Origin: Kocuria rhizophila DC2201
Lineage (GTDB): Bacteria; Actinomycetota; Actinomycetes; Actinomycetales; Micrococcaceae
DNA: 64,000 nt
Direction of reading: 5' to 3'
Assembly (NCBI RefSeq): GCF_000010285.1
Contig: NC_010617.1
Location: 310,001 to 374,000, forward strand
Positions 41,049-49,838 of the stretch are shown piece by piece; positions within the stretch are counted from its first letter, which is position 1; the number at the start of each line of letters is the position of its first letter. The translations under genes were made by a program, and so were the position numbers. Below the pieces are notes generated by a model. The model searched no databases and was not told where the DNA came from. It saw only the letters and a program-made list of their open reading frames with translations.

Positions 41049-42161
41049 TCAGGGCAGGGCCAGCCTGAACACCTTGCGCCACGCCTGGAAGACCTGCTGG
41101 GGCAGCGGGCCGGAGGTGTACCGGATCCCGTACTGCCGGCAGATCTCCCGCACGCGCGGTGCGATCTGGGACAGCCTGTTGGAGGGCATGTCCGGGAACA
41201 GGTGGTGCTCGATCTGGAAGGACAGGTTGCCGCTCATGAAGTGCATGAGGCGGGAGCCGTCGATGTTCGCGGATCCCATGGCCTGCCGCCGGTACCAGTG
41301 CCCCCGCGACTCGTTCTCCACCTCGTCCTCCGTGAAGGTCTCCGCGCCGTCCGGGAAGTGGCCGCAGAAGATCACCGCGTGCGCCCACACGTTGCGGATC
41401 ACGTTCGCCGCCAGGAAGCCCTTGATCGACGCCTTCCCCGACCCGGTGAGGGATGCCAGCAGGGGGGAGACCAGGAAATCCTTCGCGGACTGCCTCCCGA
41501 GCTTCTTCATCACCCGCTTGAAGTCCTCCCAGGTGGCTCGGCCGGACTTGGTCCCGGCGCGGAACTGGTCCAGCTCCACGTCGTAGATGGCGATCCCCCA
41601 CTCGAACGCCGGGGCCAGCAGGAGATTGATCACGGGATTGAGCAGGTTCACGGGCCGCCACGGCTGGTCCGGGTCCATGCGCAGCACGTTGTACCCCACG
41701 TCCCGGTCCTTGCCGAGCACGTTGGTCCAGGTGTGGTGGAGATCGTTGTGGGTGCGCTGCCAGCCGGCGGACGGTGCCACGAAGTCCCACTCCCACGTGG
41801 TGGAGTGGATCTCCTTGTCGTTCATCCAGTCCCACTGACCGTGGAGCACGTTGTGGCCGATCTCCATGTTCTCCAGGATCTTGCCCACGCTCAGACAGCC
41901 CACGCCCGCCCACCACAGGGGCCGGTGTTTGGAGAAGATCATGCACGCGCGCCCCGTCATCTCCAGGCCGCGCTGCAGGGCCACCACACGGCGGATGTAG
42001 CGTGCGTCCGACTGCCCGCGCTGGGAGAAGATGTCCTCCCGCACGGCGTCGAGCTGTGCCGCGAGGTCGTCGAGTTCCGCCCGTGTGAGGTTCAGGGGAT
42101 CACCCGGTGGACGCGGCGCTGTTCTGGTGTTCTGGGTGGGGGTGACTGAGGTGAGCGTCAT
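41049..42161 (-). CDS. Membrane fatty-acyl desaturase (DesA3-like)
   Basis: 370 residues from ATG 42161 (AAAGGA upstream; the open frame is 30 codons longer). Three histidine boxes for the di-iron centre are visible: HNVLHGQ, HNDLHHTW and IEHHLFPDMPSNRL, with hydrophobic segments between them. By analogy with mycobacterial DesA3, it introduces a delta-9 double bond into acyl-CoA. The electron-supplying reductase is the next gene upstream, 70 nt away, mirroring the mycobacterial DesA3-Rv3230c pair. Confidence 0.9.
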   Translation of the reverse strand: MTLTSVTPTQNTRTAPRPPGDPLNLTRAELDDLAAQLDAVREDIFSQRGQSDARYIRRVVALQRGLEMTGRACMIFSKHRPLWWAGVGCLSVGKILENMEIGHNVLHGQWDWMNDKEIHSTTWEWDFVAPSAGWQRTHNDLHHTWTNVLGKDRDVGYNVLRMDPDQPWRPVNLLNPVINLLLAPAFEWGIAIYDVELDQFRAGTKSGRATWEDFKRVMKKLGRQSAKDFLVSPLLASLTGSGKASIKGFLAANVIRNVWAHAVIFCGHFPDGAETFTEDEVENESRGHWYRRQAMGSANIDGSRLMHFMSGNLSFQIEHHLFPDMPSNRLSQIAPRVREICRQYGIRYTSGPLPQQVFQAWRKVFRLALP

Positions 42162-42231
42162 GGTGGTTCCTTTGTTCCGGGGGTGCAGGCCGGAGGGATC
42201 GGTGCCGGCGGAGAGGGGAGGGTGGTGGGTG

Positions 42232-43284
42232 TCAGGCATCGAACGCGGCATAGGGGGCGGGCCGCGTCACGCAGGTCTGGATGGGTCCGGGTTCCCGGTG
42301 GAGCTCACCGGTGCGGATGTTGGTGACCGCTCCGTCCGTCATGGGAATCAGGCAGCTGTGGCAGATGCCCATCCGGCAGCCGTGGGGCAGAGGGTGCTCG
42401 GCGCGTTCGGCGGCCTCCAGGATGGTGTCGCGTCCGCCCACCGCCACCGTGAGGCCGCTTTGCTGGAGACGGATCTCTCCCGGGCGCCCGCCGGTGGCTG
42501 CGCGCGCCACGTCGAACCTCTCCACCACGGGGGCGTGACCGGAAACCTCCCCCAGGGCCTCCACGGCCGTGACGAAGGAGTCCGGGCCGCACGCGTACGT
42601 CGCGCGCGCCCGGTGGTCGGGGCACAGCGCGCCCACTGCACCCGGGTCCGCGGCGTCGAGCCGCCCGCGCTCTTCGGTGAACCAGAAGACCGGGCGCAGG
42701 CCCCGGAACTGGTCGGCGAGCTCCAGGATCTCGTCGTGGAAGATGCACGACTCCCGGTTCCTGGCCACGTAGACCAGGACCACGTCGTGATCCGGTCTGC
42801 GCGGCATGAGGGTCCGCAGCATGGACATCACCGGGGTGATGCCGGAACCGGCTACCATGAAGAGCAGCGCCGTGGGCATCTCCGGGAGGATGAACTGCCC
42901 CTCCGGGCGCTCCAGGTACAGCACGTCCCCGGGGGCGGCCCGGTGCACGAGGTGCTCGGACACGGTCCCCTGGGCCCTGACGGTGATCGAGGGGTCGCCC
43001 TGCTCGGGAGCGCTGAGGGAGTAGGGGCGCCAGATCCGCTTCCCGTCCACCTCTACGCCGATCCGCGCCCACTGGCCCGCGCGGTGCGGGATCCAGCCGT
43101 CGCCGGCGGTGAAGAACGCGGTCACGGTGTCGGGCGTCTCTCGGTGGATGCGGGTGATCCGCCCGCGCGTGTAGTGGGCGCTCGAGAGTGCGCCGAAGAG
43201 TTGTGCAAACGAGCGCGGATCCTGGGGGTAGCTCAGGATGCCGGCTGCTGCGTGGAGGAATCTCACGATCCCGGAGCGGCCCAT
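42232..43284 (-). CDS. Ferredoxin reductase with built-in 2Fe-2S domain, partner of the desaturase
   Basis: 350 residues from ATG 43284; TTG 43290 is the alternative. ATG was chosen because TAGAAC ends 6 nt upstream, consistent with the leaderless promoters seen elsewhere. The order is flavin-binding barrel (WRPYSLSAPEQGDPSITVRA), NAD(P)H domain (LLFMVAGSGITPVMSMLRTL, YACGPDSFVTAVEALG) and C-terminal plant-type 2Fe-2S domain (LPHGCRMGICHSCLIPM, with a later IQTCVTRP). It passes electrons from NADPH to the desaturase, by analogy with Rv3230c. Confidence 0.9.
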   Translation of the reverse strand: MGRSGIVRFLHAAAGILSYPQDPRSFAQLFGALSSAHYTRGRITRIHRETPDTVTAFFTAGDGWIPHRAGQWARIGVEVDGKRIWRPYSLSAPEQGDPSITVRAQGTVSEHLVHRAAPGDVLYLERPEGQFILPEMPTALLFMVAGSGITPVMSMLRTLMPRRPDHDVVLVYVARNRESCIFHDEILELADQFRGLRPVFWFTEERGRLDAADPGAVGALCPDHRARATYACGPDSFVTAVEALGEVSGHAPVVERFDVARAATGGRPGEIRLQQSGLTVAVGGRDTILEAAERAEHPLPHGCRMGICHSCLIPMTDGAVTNIRTGELHREPGPIQTCVTRPAPYAAFDA

Positions 43285-43387
43285 GCCCAAGTTCTATCCG
43301 ATTGATAAGCAGGCCGGCAATCCCTGCGGGCCCTTTTCATCCTTCGGGCTTCCTGGACGCTCTGCGGCGTGGTGCTCCCCTGCAACG

Positions 43388-43422
43388 GAGAACACCCCGA
43401 ACCTGAGGTTCGGGGTGTTCTC
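43388..43422 (-). terminator. Terminator of tRNA-Ser(CGA)
   Basis: Perfect 15-bp stem GAGAACACCCCGAAC and complement, 5-nt loop, 20 nt beyond the tRNA 3' end. Confidence 0.8.
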
Positions 43423-43442
43423 GGAGTCCCTGATCGGGACAG

Positions 43443-43532
43443 TGGCGGTGACGGTGGGATTTGAACCCACGTTGGCTTTGACACCAAACATCATTTCGAG
43501 TGATGCACCTTCGGCCGCTCGGACACGTCACC
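43443..43532 (-). tRNA. tRNA-Ser(CGA)
   Basis: Minus strand: acceptor GGTGACG pairs with CGTCACC, then G and an encoded CCA. The anticodon arm ATCA-CTCGAAA-TGAT gives CGA. Long variable arm of class II, T loop GGTTCAAATCC. Confidence 0.95.
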
Positions 43533-43623
43533 AGCTCCCAGCACTTTACAGGCCGAGACGCAACCCCTCCAAACCGGAGCCCTGGGCTGGCAGGCTGCGC
43601 GGCGGCGTCGGGGAATGCGGCGC

Positions 43624-44109
43624 TCAGCGGTGGGTGCGGAAGAAATCGCGCAGCAGAGCGGCGCACTCGTCCTCGCGCACGCCGCCGGTGACCTCCACCC
43701 AGTGATTGAGGCGGGGGTCCCGCACGATGTCGAACACCGAGCCGCACGCCCCGGCCTTGGGGTCCCACGCGCCGAACACCACGGTGGGCACGCGGGCGAG
43801 CACGACCGCCCCGGCGCACATGGCGCACGGCTCCAGGGTGACGACGAGGGTGCACCCCTCCAGCCGCCACTCACCGCGGTGCGCCGCCGCCTCGCGCAGG
43901 GCGAGCACCTCCGCGTGCGCGGTGGGGTCCCCGCACTCCTCGCGGCGGTTGCGCCCGGTGCCGATCACCCGCCCGTCCGTGTCCAGCACGACGGCGCCGA
44001 TGGGCACGTCCCCGGACGCGGCCGTGAGTGCGGCCTCGGAAAGCGCCAGGTCCATCCAGCCCTCGAGCTGGATGGACCTGGCGGTGTGCGGAAGAGCCAT
44101 GCGACTCAT
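43624..44109 (-). CDS. tadA: tRNA-specific adenosine deaminase
   Basis: 161 residues from ATG 44109, which overlaps the stop of the upstream gene (ATGA). CDA-fold zinc deaminase: DVPIGAVVLDTDGRVIGTG, the zinc/proton-shuttle motif DPTAHAEVLALREAA (HAE) and TLEPCAMCAGAVVLARV (PCXXC). It converts A34 to inosine in tRNA-Arg(ACG); that substrate tRNA is itself in this window at 51026. The tRNA-Ser / tadA / upp neighbourhood is common in actinobacteria. Confidence 0.95.
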   Translation of the reverse strand: MSRMALPHTARSIQLEGWMDLALSEAALTAASGDVPIGAVVLDTDGRVIGTGRNRREECGDPTAHAEVLALREAAAHRGEWRLEGCTLVVTLEPCAMCAGAVVLARVPTVVFGAWDPKAGACGSVFDIVRDPRLNHWVEVTGGVREDECAALLRDFFRTHR

Positions 44110-44789
44110 CGCTGCACGCTGTTCTGGTTGAACCAGGCGGTGGTGGGGGCCTTGTACGCGGTGACGATCCAGAGGATGTCCACGACAACCTTCACCAGGC
44201 CAAGGGCGACGATGAGGATGTTCCACGGGGCAGGGAAGACGAAGGCGGTGAACAGGTTGAAGATGCCGCCCAGGATCGAAATGGCCGCAAACACGGTGCC
44301 AAGGACTCGTGCCCAGTTCTTGCCCTTCTTGAGGAAGGTGTACACCAGGAGGTACAAGCCGATGGTGACGATCATGCTGATGATCGAGCCGATGGGGCCA
44401 CCCACACCGGAAGCGCGGTCGGCAGTCTGGTTCGCCGTCTCAGTGCTCAAGCCCATGTTGCGGTAGAGCTCGGGGAAGTCGATGTTGGCAGTCGCGACCA
44501 GTCCCAGGACGGCGTTGAGCACGTAGATGCCCAGCGACACCAGCGTCAGCTTGAGCAGCCGGTCGATCGTGGAGGGGCGCTCCATCAGGCCGGTGTACTG
44601 CCCGGGGTTGTACTCCGCGGTGCCGAACTTGCCTCCGGCCTGACCGTACTGCTGGCCGTTGGGGCCACCCTGCGGTGCGCCGTTGACCGCGCCCTGGCCG
44701 TAGGGCATGGGCTGGCCGGACTGTGCGGGGCCGGGCTGTCCGGGGATGCCGGACTGCGGGTTCTGCGGTTCGTTCGGAGTGGTGCTCAT
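44106..44789 (-). CDS. Four-helix membrane protein with Pro/Gln/Gly-rich N-terminus
   Basis: 227 residues. Residues 1-65 are a disordered Pro/Gly/Gln/Asn/Tyr region (GQPMPYGQGAVNGAPQGGPN). Four membrane segments follow (LLKLTLVSLGIYVLNAVLGL, IGSIISMIVTIGLYLLVYTF, VLGTVFAAISILGGIFNLF, ILIVALGLVKVVVDILWIVT). Such proline-rich-tail membrane proteins are common in actinobacteria but their role is unknown. It lies 51 nt downstream of the ABC permease gene and is translationally coupled to tadA. Confidence 0.75.
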   Translation of the reverse strand: MSTTPNEPQNPQSGIPGQPGPAQSGQPMPYGQGAVNGAPQGGPNGQQYGQAGGKFGTAEYNPGQYTGLMERPSTIDRLLKLTLVSLGIYVLNAVLGLVATANIDFPELYRNMGLSTETANQTADRASGVGGPIGSIISMIVTIGLYLLVYTFLKKGKNWARVLGTVFAAISILGGIFNLFTAFVFPAPWNILIVALGLVKVVVDILWIVTAYKAPTTAWFNQNSVQR

Positions 44790-44840
44790 GACTGCCGTCC
44801 TTTCATGTGGTGGTGCGAGTGGTGGTGCAGGTGTGGGGGG

Positions 44841-46124
44841 TCACTCGTAGCGCAGGGCGGTGATGGGATCCTGGCGGGCAGCCCGCACGGCGGGGATGGT
44901 GCCGGCCAGGAAGGCGATGAACATGACCGAGAGGATGATCAGGGCGATGTTCACGGGGTTGAACAGGAACAGGCTCAGCCCGGGCAGTGACGACAGCAGC
45001 CCGTTGGAGAGCACCCCGCTGAGGATGCTCCCGGCTGCCACGGCTACGCCGGCGCCGATCGCGGAGCCCAGGAAGCCGATGAAGATCGCCTCGAGGGAGA
45101 ACAGGCCGAAGACCTTGCCCCCGCTCATGCCCAGCGCCTTCATCAGCCCGATCTCCCGGGTGCGCTCCTGCACGGACATCAGCAGCGTGTTCACGATGCC
45201 GAAGCCCGCGGCGAGCAGCGCGATGATGGCGAAGGAGTTGAGGATCCACACGATGCCGTTGATGACCGCGCGGAACATGCCCAGCTGGTCCTCCACGGTG
45301 CGTCCGAGCATGTTCTCGTCCGAGAGCTGCGACTTGATGGCGCCCACCTTGGACATGTCGTCCACGGTGGCGGTGGCGGTCAGGTACGAGTTCGGGACCT
45401 TCCGGGGGCTTCCGGAGACCTGGTAGTCGTAGAGCTTCTTGTTCAGGCCCGCGGAGGGGATGGGGTTGTCGGAGGAGCCCGCCAGTGAGGCCTGGGCGAC
45501 GCCCGAGACCTTGACGGTGAACGTCCTGTCCTGGTCCACGGCGTTGCCCAGCGCGATCTTCACGGTCTTGCCCACGGCGTCCTGGTTGGATCCCAGGCCC
45601 AGGGGCTCGACCCACGAGGAGGGCAGCAGGATCTCGTCCTTGCCGCGCTCCGGGGCCTCACCGGACTCGAGCTGCAGCCCGTCCGCCTCCGGGGGCGAGC
45701 CCAGGCTGAGCGTGAACTTCTCGCCGCCGGGGGCCTCCAGGTACTTGGGGGTGACCATGTACATGGGGTCCACCGAGCCCACGCCGTCGATCTTCTCGAT
45801 CTTGTCGATGTCCGAGTCGGTCAGGCCGCTGATGGAGCCGAAGCCGAGCTGCACGTTGGTCTCGTCCGGGTTGTACTCGGTGGGTCCGTCCTGCTCGCTG
45901 GAGCCGGGGGCGGACTGCTCGGAGACCTTCTGGACGAACAGGGCGTTCTCGTTGCCGAACGCGGCCACGGTCTTGTCGATGTAGTCGTTGACGCCCGTGC
46001 CGATCCCGGAGGTCAGGGTGAGCGTGAACGAGCCGATGAAGATCGCGATCACGGTCAGGATGGTGCGCGCCTTGGCCCGGAACGTGTTCCCGATCGCCGT
46101 GCGCAGCAGATCGATGAATTTCAC
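44841..46124 (-). CDS. MacB-like ABC transporter permease
   Basis: 427 residues from GTG 46124, overlapping the ATPase stop (GTGA). One N-terminal membrane helix (RTILTVIAIFIGSFTLTLTS), a long periplasmic-type MacB domain (about 45-285), then three helices in the FtsX-like module (WILNSFAIIALLAAGFGIVN, TREIGLMKALGMSGGKVFGL, IALIILSVMFIAFLAGTIPA) ending DPITALRYE. It probably exports a lipid, peptide or lipoprotein, or transmits a mechanical signal. The extracellular domain is rich in acidic residues. No MacA-like partner is nearby. Confidence 0.85.
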   Translation of the reverse strand: MKFIDLLRTAIGNTFRAKARTILTVIAIFIGSFTLTLTSGIGTGVNDYIDKTVAAFGNENALFVQKVSEQSAPGSSEQDGPTEYNPDETNVQLGFGSISGLTDSDIDKIEKIDGVGSVDPMYMVTPKYLEAPGGEKFTLSLGSPPEADGLQLESGEAPERGKDEILLPSSWVEPLGLGSNQDAVGKTVKIALGNAVDQDRTFTVKVSGVAQASLAGSSDNPIPSAGLNKKLYDYQVSGSPRKVPNSYLTATATVDDMSKVGAIKSQLSDENMLGRTVEDQLGMFRAVINGIVWILNSFAIIALLAAGFGIVNTLLMSVQERTREIGLMKALGMSGGKVFGLFSLEAIFIGFLGSAIGAGVAVAAGSILSGVLSNGLLSSLPGLSLFLFNPVNIALIILSVMFIAFLAGTIPAVRAARQDPITALRYE

Positions 46125-47032
46125 GCGGTGGCTCCTGGCTGCTCGGGGGTGGGGGCGGGCGCGGCGTGCTTGCCGGGGCGCGGTGGTTCCTGGGCGGCGC
46201 GGGCGATCTCGGCGGCGTCGGCCTGGCTGATCGTGACCACCTCCCCGGTGGCGGGCTCGGTGACCTGCAGGGTCTCCGCAGCGGCCTCGGCGGGCTGCTG
46301 GGCCCACGGGTGGGCCGGGGATCCGGGGGCGACGTCGCTCGCGGGCTTCTCGGGGCTCGGCACGATCTGCCCGTCCACCAGGTAGATCTGGCGCGAGCAG
46401 CGCTTGGCGAGGTCCTCGTCGTGGGTCACGACCACCAGGGTGATCCCCTTGTCCCGGTTGAGTCCGAAGAGGATGTCCTCCACCACCTTGGAGGTCGCGG
46501 AGTCCAGGTTGCCGGTGGGCTCGTCCGCGAAGATCACGGAGGGGTCGTTGATGAGCGCGCGGGCGATCACCACGCGCTGCTTCTGCCCGCCGGAGAGGTC
46601 GGTGGCCTTGTTGTCCGCCTTGTCCGCCATCTCCAGCTGCTCGAGCGCCTCGAGGCCCCGGCGCTTGCGCTCGGACGCGGGGACGCCCGCGATCTTCAGG
46701 GGCAGCGTGACGTTCTCCAGCACGCTCTGGTTGGGTGTCAGGAAGAACTGCTGGAACACGAAGCCGAACGCGGAGTTGCGCAGCTCGTTGAGCTCCTTGG
46801 CGCCGAGGTCCCCGGTGGGCCTGCCCTCCACGGCCACCACGCCGTGGGTGGGGGCGTCCAGCAGCGCGAGCAGGTGCATGAGGGTGGACTTGCCCGAGCC
46901 GGACTTGCCCACCACGGCCACGGACTCGCCCTTGCCGATCTCCAGGTTGATGCCCTTGAGGGCGTCGAAGCGGGTGTCGCCCCTGCCGTAGATCTTGACC
47001 AAATTCTCCGTCTCGAGAACCGGTGCCGTCAT
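46121..47032 (-). CDS. MacB/LolD-like ABC transporter ATPase
   Basis: 303 residues from ATG 47032 (AAGGGG upstream). Walker A GKSGSGKSTLMHLLALLD, Q-loop FGFVFQQFFLTPNQSV, signature TDLSGGQKQRVVIARALI, Walker B VIFADEPTGNLDS and H-loop VVVTHDEDLAKR. The standard ATPase ends near residue 230; an extra tail of about 70 Ala/Pro/Glu-rich residues (TGEVVTISQADAAEIARAAQ) is unusual. It pairs with the overlapping permease. The promoter lies in the 236-bp divergent gap to upp. Confidence 0.92.
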   Translation of the reverse strand: MTAPVLETENLVKIYGRGDTRFDALKGINLEIGKGESVAVVGKSGSGKSTLMHLLALLDAPTHGVVAVEGRPTGDLGAKELNELRNSAFGFVFQQFFLTPNQSVLENVTLPLKIAGVPASERKRRGLEALEQLEMADKADNKATDLSGGQKQRVVIARALINDPSVIFADEPTGNLDSATSKVVEDILFGLNRDKGITLVVVTHDEDLAKRCSRQIYLVDGQIVPSPEKPASDVAPGSPAHPWAQQPAEAAAETLQVTEPATGEVVTISQADAAEIARAAQEPPRPGKHAAPAPTPEQPGATA

Positions 47033-47256
47033 GTGTGGTGCCCCTTCCGAGGGTTGCCGTGCGCAGGACTGGGTGGAGCGGGATCGCATGTTCCCTACGA
47101 GAGTAGGGCACGGCACCATCCTGCACGGCGTGCGGCGGTGTCCCGTGACGAAGTCGTGACGTGACCCGTCCGGCCGGGGACGGCGGCGTCGTGGGCGCGT
47201 GGGCCGGGGCCGGTGGAGCCCGCTCCGGCGATGGTCCGCGCAGCCGGGGCTACTGC

Positions 47257-47262
47257 TAGATT
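47257..47262 (+). promoter_or_regulatory. -10 box of leaderless upp mRNA
   Basis: TAGATT ends 6 nt before ATG 47269; no ribosome-binding site is present. Confidence 0.6.
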
Positions 47263-47268
47263 CTGGGT

Positions 47269-47904
47269 ATGCGAGTCACTGTCTTGGATCACCCGTTGGT
47301 CGCCCACAAGCTGAGCGTGTTGCGCGAGAAGGACACCCCGTCCCCCGTGTTCCGCCAGCTGGTGGAGGAACTGGTCACGCTGCTGGCCTACGAGGCCACC
47401 CGGGATGTCCGCGTGGAGCCGGTGACCATCCAGACCCCGGTGGCCGAGACGCAGGGCACCGCCCTGACCCGCCCGCGCCCGCTGGTGGTTCCCATCCTGC
47501 GCGCCGGGCTGGGGATGCTCGAGGGCATGACCCACCTGATCCCCACCGCGGAGGTCGGCTTCCTGGGCATGGCCCGGGACGACGCCACCCTGGACATCAT
47601 CACCTACGCCGAACGGCTGCCGGACGACCTCACGGGGCGCCAGGTGTACGTGCTCGATCCCATGCTCGCCACGGGTGGCACCCTCAGCGAGGCCATCAAG
47701 TTCCTGTACCGCCGCGGTGCGCAGGACATCACGTGCGTGTGCCTGCTGGCCGCCCCCGAGGGGCTCGACCGGCTCGAGAAGGAGCTCGGGGACAGCGAGG
47801 TGAACGTGGTGCTCGCCTCCGTGGACGAGCGGCTCGACGAGAACGCCTACATCGTGCCGGGGCTCGGGGACGCCGGGGACCGTCTGTACGGCGTCGTGGA
47901 CTGA
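47269..47904 (+). CDS. upp: Uracil phosphoribosyltransferase
   Basis: 211 residues, full length. It makes UMP from uracil and PRPP in pyrimidine salvage. Signatures are [34 protein letters not shown] and the PRPP loop [19 protein letters not shown], with the uracil-binding C-terminus [15 protein letters not shown]. The transcript is predicted to be leaderless. Confidence 0.95.
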   Translation: MRVTVLDHPLVAHKLSVLREKDTPSPVFRQLVEELVTLLAYEATRDVRVEPVTIQTPVAETQGTALTRPRPLVVPILRAGLGMLEGMTHLIPTAEVGFLGMARDDATLDIITYAERLPDDLTGRQVYVLDPMLATGGTLSEAIKFLYRRGAQDITCVCLLAAPEGLDRLEKELGDSEVNVVLASVDERLDENAYIVPGLGDAGDRLYGVVD

Positions 47905-47989
47905 GCTGCCCGGCAGCCGCCGACCAGCGAAAGACGTGCGGGATGTGATCCCCCACCATGATGCGCCACACCTGACCCCTAAGCCCGGG

Positions 47990-48130
47990 CGAATTGCAAC
48001 CTTTTTTCGCTCCGGACACGCCAGAGGTGTACCCCATCTCACCATGTGAGAAAAAAGCGCATATATTACTTGCCAGTCCAGCCCCATGTCGCGGAACATG
48101 GGATATAACACCGTTTTCCAGGAAATTCAC
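47990..48130 (+). promoter_or_regulatory. AT-rich regulatory region with palindromes
   Basis: A stretch far richer in A+T than its surroundings (CAACCTTTTTTCGC, GAGAAAAAAGCGCATATATT, GGGATATAACACCG). It holds CCCATGT-N6-ACATGGG (48083-48102) and an imperfect CTCACCATGTGAG. It lies 30-170 bp upstream of the winged-helix regulator and probably carries its promoter and operator(s). Confidence 0.55.
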
Positions 48131-48161
48131 GGGAACGGGGCTTCACGAGGCAGGGGTACGA

Positions 48162-48956
48162 ATGTCAGGCGCACCGGGCTACGTCCACATCTCCCAGCGG
48201 CACCGGCTGTCCGGCGCCCAGGCCCCTGTGCGCGCACGCGGAGCCCACCGCGCTCCCGGGGCTCCCGAGGAGCACCGCCACCTGCGCTCCGTCTCCGCGG
48301 ACTACGCCCCCGAGGTCCGGGACCCCCAGGTGCCCGACCAGCAGCCCACCGAGGCCCGCGGCTTCGTGCTGTACGTGGGCGTGGACGAGCAGGCCGCGGC
48401 GGACCGGGGGATCAACCTGGTCCAGCTCGTGCAGGAGATCCGCCAGCACATCCGTTCCACCGTTCCCGGGTCCGACTCCTACGCCGCCGTGGCGCTCGCC
48501 CCGGTGAACGCGCAGGGCACGGACCTCGAGGTGGTGCGCAGCGCCCTGGGGGACCCCACCTTCACGGATCCGGTGATCGAGCCCATCGCGCCGCTGCCCG
48601 CGTGCGGTGCCGGCAGCCGCATCGACCACCAGCGCGTGGGCGTGCTGATCGACCTGTCCCGCCGCGAGGTGTTCCTGGACGGGGACCTGCTCAACCTCAC
48701 GCACCGCGAGTTCGAGCTGCTCAACTACCTGGTGGAGAACGGCACGCGCACCGTGGGCCGCACCGAGCTGCTCGACAACCTGTGGGAGGACGCCGAGGAG
48801 GTGCCCTCCGAGCGCACCATCGACGTCCACGTGCGGCGGCTGCGCTCCAAGCTGGGGCGCCTGGCCAACACCGTGCGCACCGTGCGGGGCCAGGGCTACC
48901 GCTTCTACGACCACCCCGAGGTGGTCGTGTGGGCGGCTCCCGAGTACTCCATCTGA
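48162..48956 (+). CDS. Winged-helix (OmpR/PhoB-type) transcriptional regulator without a receiver domain
   Basis: 264 residues from ATG 48162 (AGGGG upstream). The C-terminal DNA-binding domain (about 165-250) is canonical: LIDLSRREVFLDGDLLNLTH, REFELLNYLVENGTRTVGRT, LLDNLWEDAEEVPSERTIDV, HVRRLRSKLG and VRGQGYRF. The N-terminal 160 residues lack the Asp/Lys pattern of a phospho-receiver; they contain FVLYVGVDEQAAADRGINLV and a dimer-like helical part. It resembles a solitary actinobacterial winged-helix regulator. The unusually AT-rich, palindromic leader suggests tight or autogenous control. Confidence 0.8.
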   Translation: MSGAPGYVHISQRHRLSGAQAPVRARGAHRAPGAPEEHRHLRSVSADYAPEVRDPQVPDQQPTEARGFVLYVGVDEQAAADRGINLVQLVQEIRQHIRSTVPGSDSYAAVALAPVNAQGTDLEVVRSALGDPTFTDPVIEPIAPLPACGAGSRIDHQRVGVLIDLSRREVFLDGDLLNLTHREFELLNYLVENGTRTVGRTELLDNLWEDAEEVPSERTIDVHVRRLRSKLGRLANTVRTVRGQGYRFYDHPEVVVWAAPEYSI

Positions 48957-48996
48957 CGGCGCCGCGGCCGCACGTGCGCGCCGCCGCGAAGCGTGC

Positions 48997-49031
48997 ACGA
49001 CGCCGCCCGCAACGGTGCCCGGCGGCGTCGT
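48997..49031 (+). terminator. Terminator built from an inverted motif pair
   Basis: ACGACGCCGCC (48997-49007) and GGCGGCGTCGT (49021-49031) form an 11-bp perfect stem, 41 nt after the regulator's stop. Confidence 0.6.
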
Positions 49032-49067
49032 CACCCGGGGTGGGCGGCCCGTGACAGACTGGCCTGC

Positions 49068-49589
49068 ATGACCCGCCACGACCTCAAGCACCTGGTGATC
49101 ATGCGCCACGGGCAAGCCGACTACCCGCGGGACGTCCCGGACCACGACCGTCCGCTCGTGCCGCGCGGTGCGCGGGAGGCCGCGGCGGCGGGGGCGTGGC
49201 TGGCGGAGAACGCGCCGCCAGAGATGATCCTGGTCTCGCCCGCCCTGCGCACGCGGCAGACGGTCACGTGGGTGTGCCACGAACTGGGGGAGAAGGCGCC
49301 CACTCCCCAGTTGTGGGAGGGGCTCTACAACGGGGCGGACGCCCAGCTGGTCGCCGCGGTCAACCACGTGCCGGAATCCGTGCGCACCCTGCTGGTGGTC
49401 GCGCACATGCCGGGTGTCCTGGACGCCGTGCTGCGCCTGGCCTCACGCGACTCGGACCCGGACGCCATGATGGACGTGGCCGGTGGCTTCCCCACCGCGG
49501 GCACCGCGGTGCTGGAGGTCCCCGGGGACTGGGCGCTGCTCGACGGTGCGGACGCCCGCCTCACCGCGTTCCACGCACCGGAGGTGTGA
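49068..49589 (+). CDS. SixA-like histidine phosphatase
   Basis: 173 residues from ATG 49068. Short histidine-phosphatase fold: the phosphohistidine motif HLVIMRHGQADYPRD, DRPLVPRGAREAAAAG, SPALRTRQTVTWVCHELG and the second catalytic His in TLLVVAHMPGVLDAVLRL. The family removes phosphate from phosphohistidine or small metabolites; the substrate here is unknown. A CAGACT box 7 nt before the ATG suggests a leaderless mRNA. Its last 29 bp overlap the end of the convergent small membrane-protein gene. Confidence 0.85.
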   Translation: MTRHDLKHLVIMRHGQADYPRDVPDHDRPLVPRGAREAAAAGAWLAENAPPEMILVSPALRTRQTVTWVCHELGEKAPTPQLWEGLYNGADAQLVAAVNHVPESVRTLLVVAHMPGVLDAVLRLASRDSDPDAMMDVAGGFPTAGTAVLEVPGDWALLDGADARLTAFHAPEV

Positions 49590-49821
49590 CCCGCCGCCGG
49601 CGCGCCTCACGCCGGGCGCGGGCGATGACGAACGCCAGGGAGATCCCCGCGCTCATCACGCTCAGCAGGAGCAGGACGAACCCGATTACGGCGGTGCCCA
49701 GACCGTCGTCCGGGACGAGAGGCAGGCCCAGCAGCGCGGCACCCCACAGCACCGCGGCCAGCGCCACCAGGACGCCCGCGGTGAGCCACAGGCTCCGCAG
49801 CGTGCGGTGGAAGGGTCTCAT
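49561..49821 (-). CDS. Small two-helix membrane protein
   Basis: 86 residues, ATG 49821: two hydrophobic segments (LWLTAGVLVALAAVLWGAAL and LGTAVIGFVLLLLSVMSAGI) separated by a short loop (LPLVPDDG), with a strongly basic C-terminus (RARREARRRRVTP) that should stay in the cytoplasm. Family unknown. It lies just 17 nt beyond the HNH/Excalibur gene, so co-transcription is likely. Its 3' end overlaps the sixA-like gene by 29 bp in the antisense direction. Confidence 0.7.
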   Translation of the reverse strand: MRPFHRTLRSLWLTAGVLVALAAVLWGAALLGLPLVPDDGLGTAVIGFVLLLLSVMSAGISLAFVIARARREARRRRVTPPVRGTR

Positions 49822-49838
49822 GCGGCCTCGTGCAGGGG

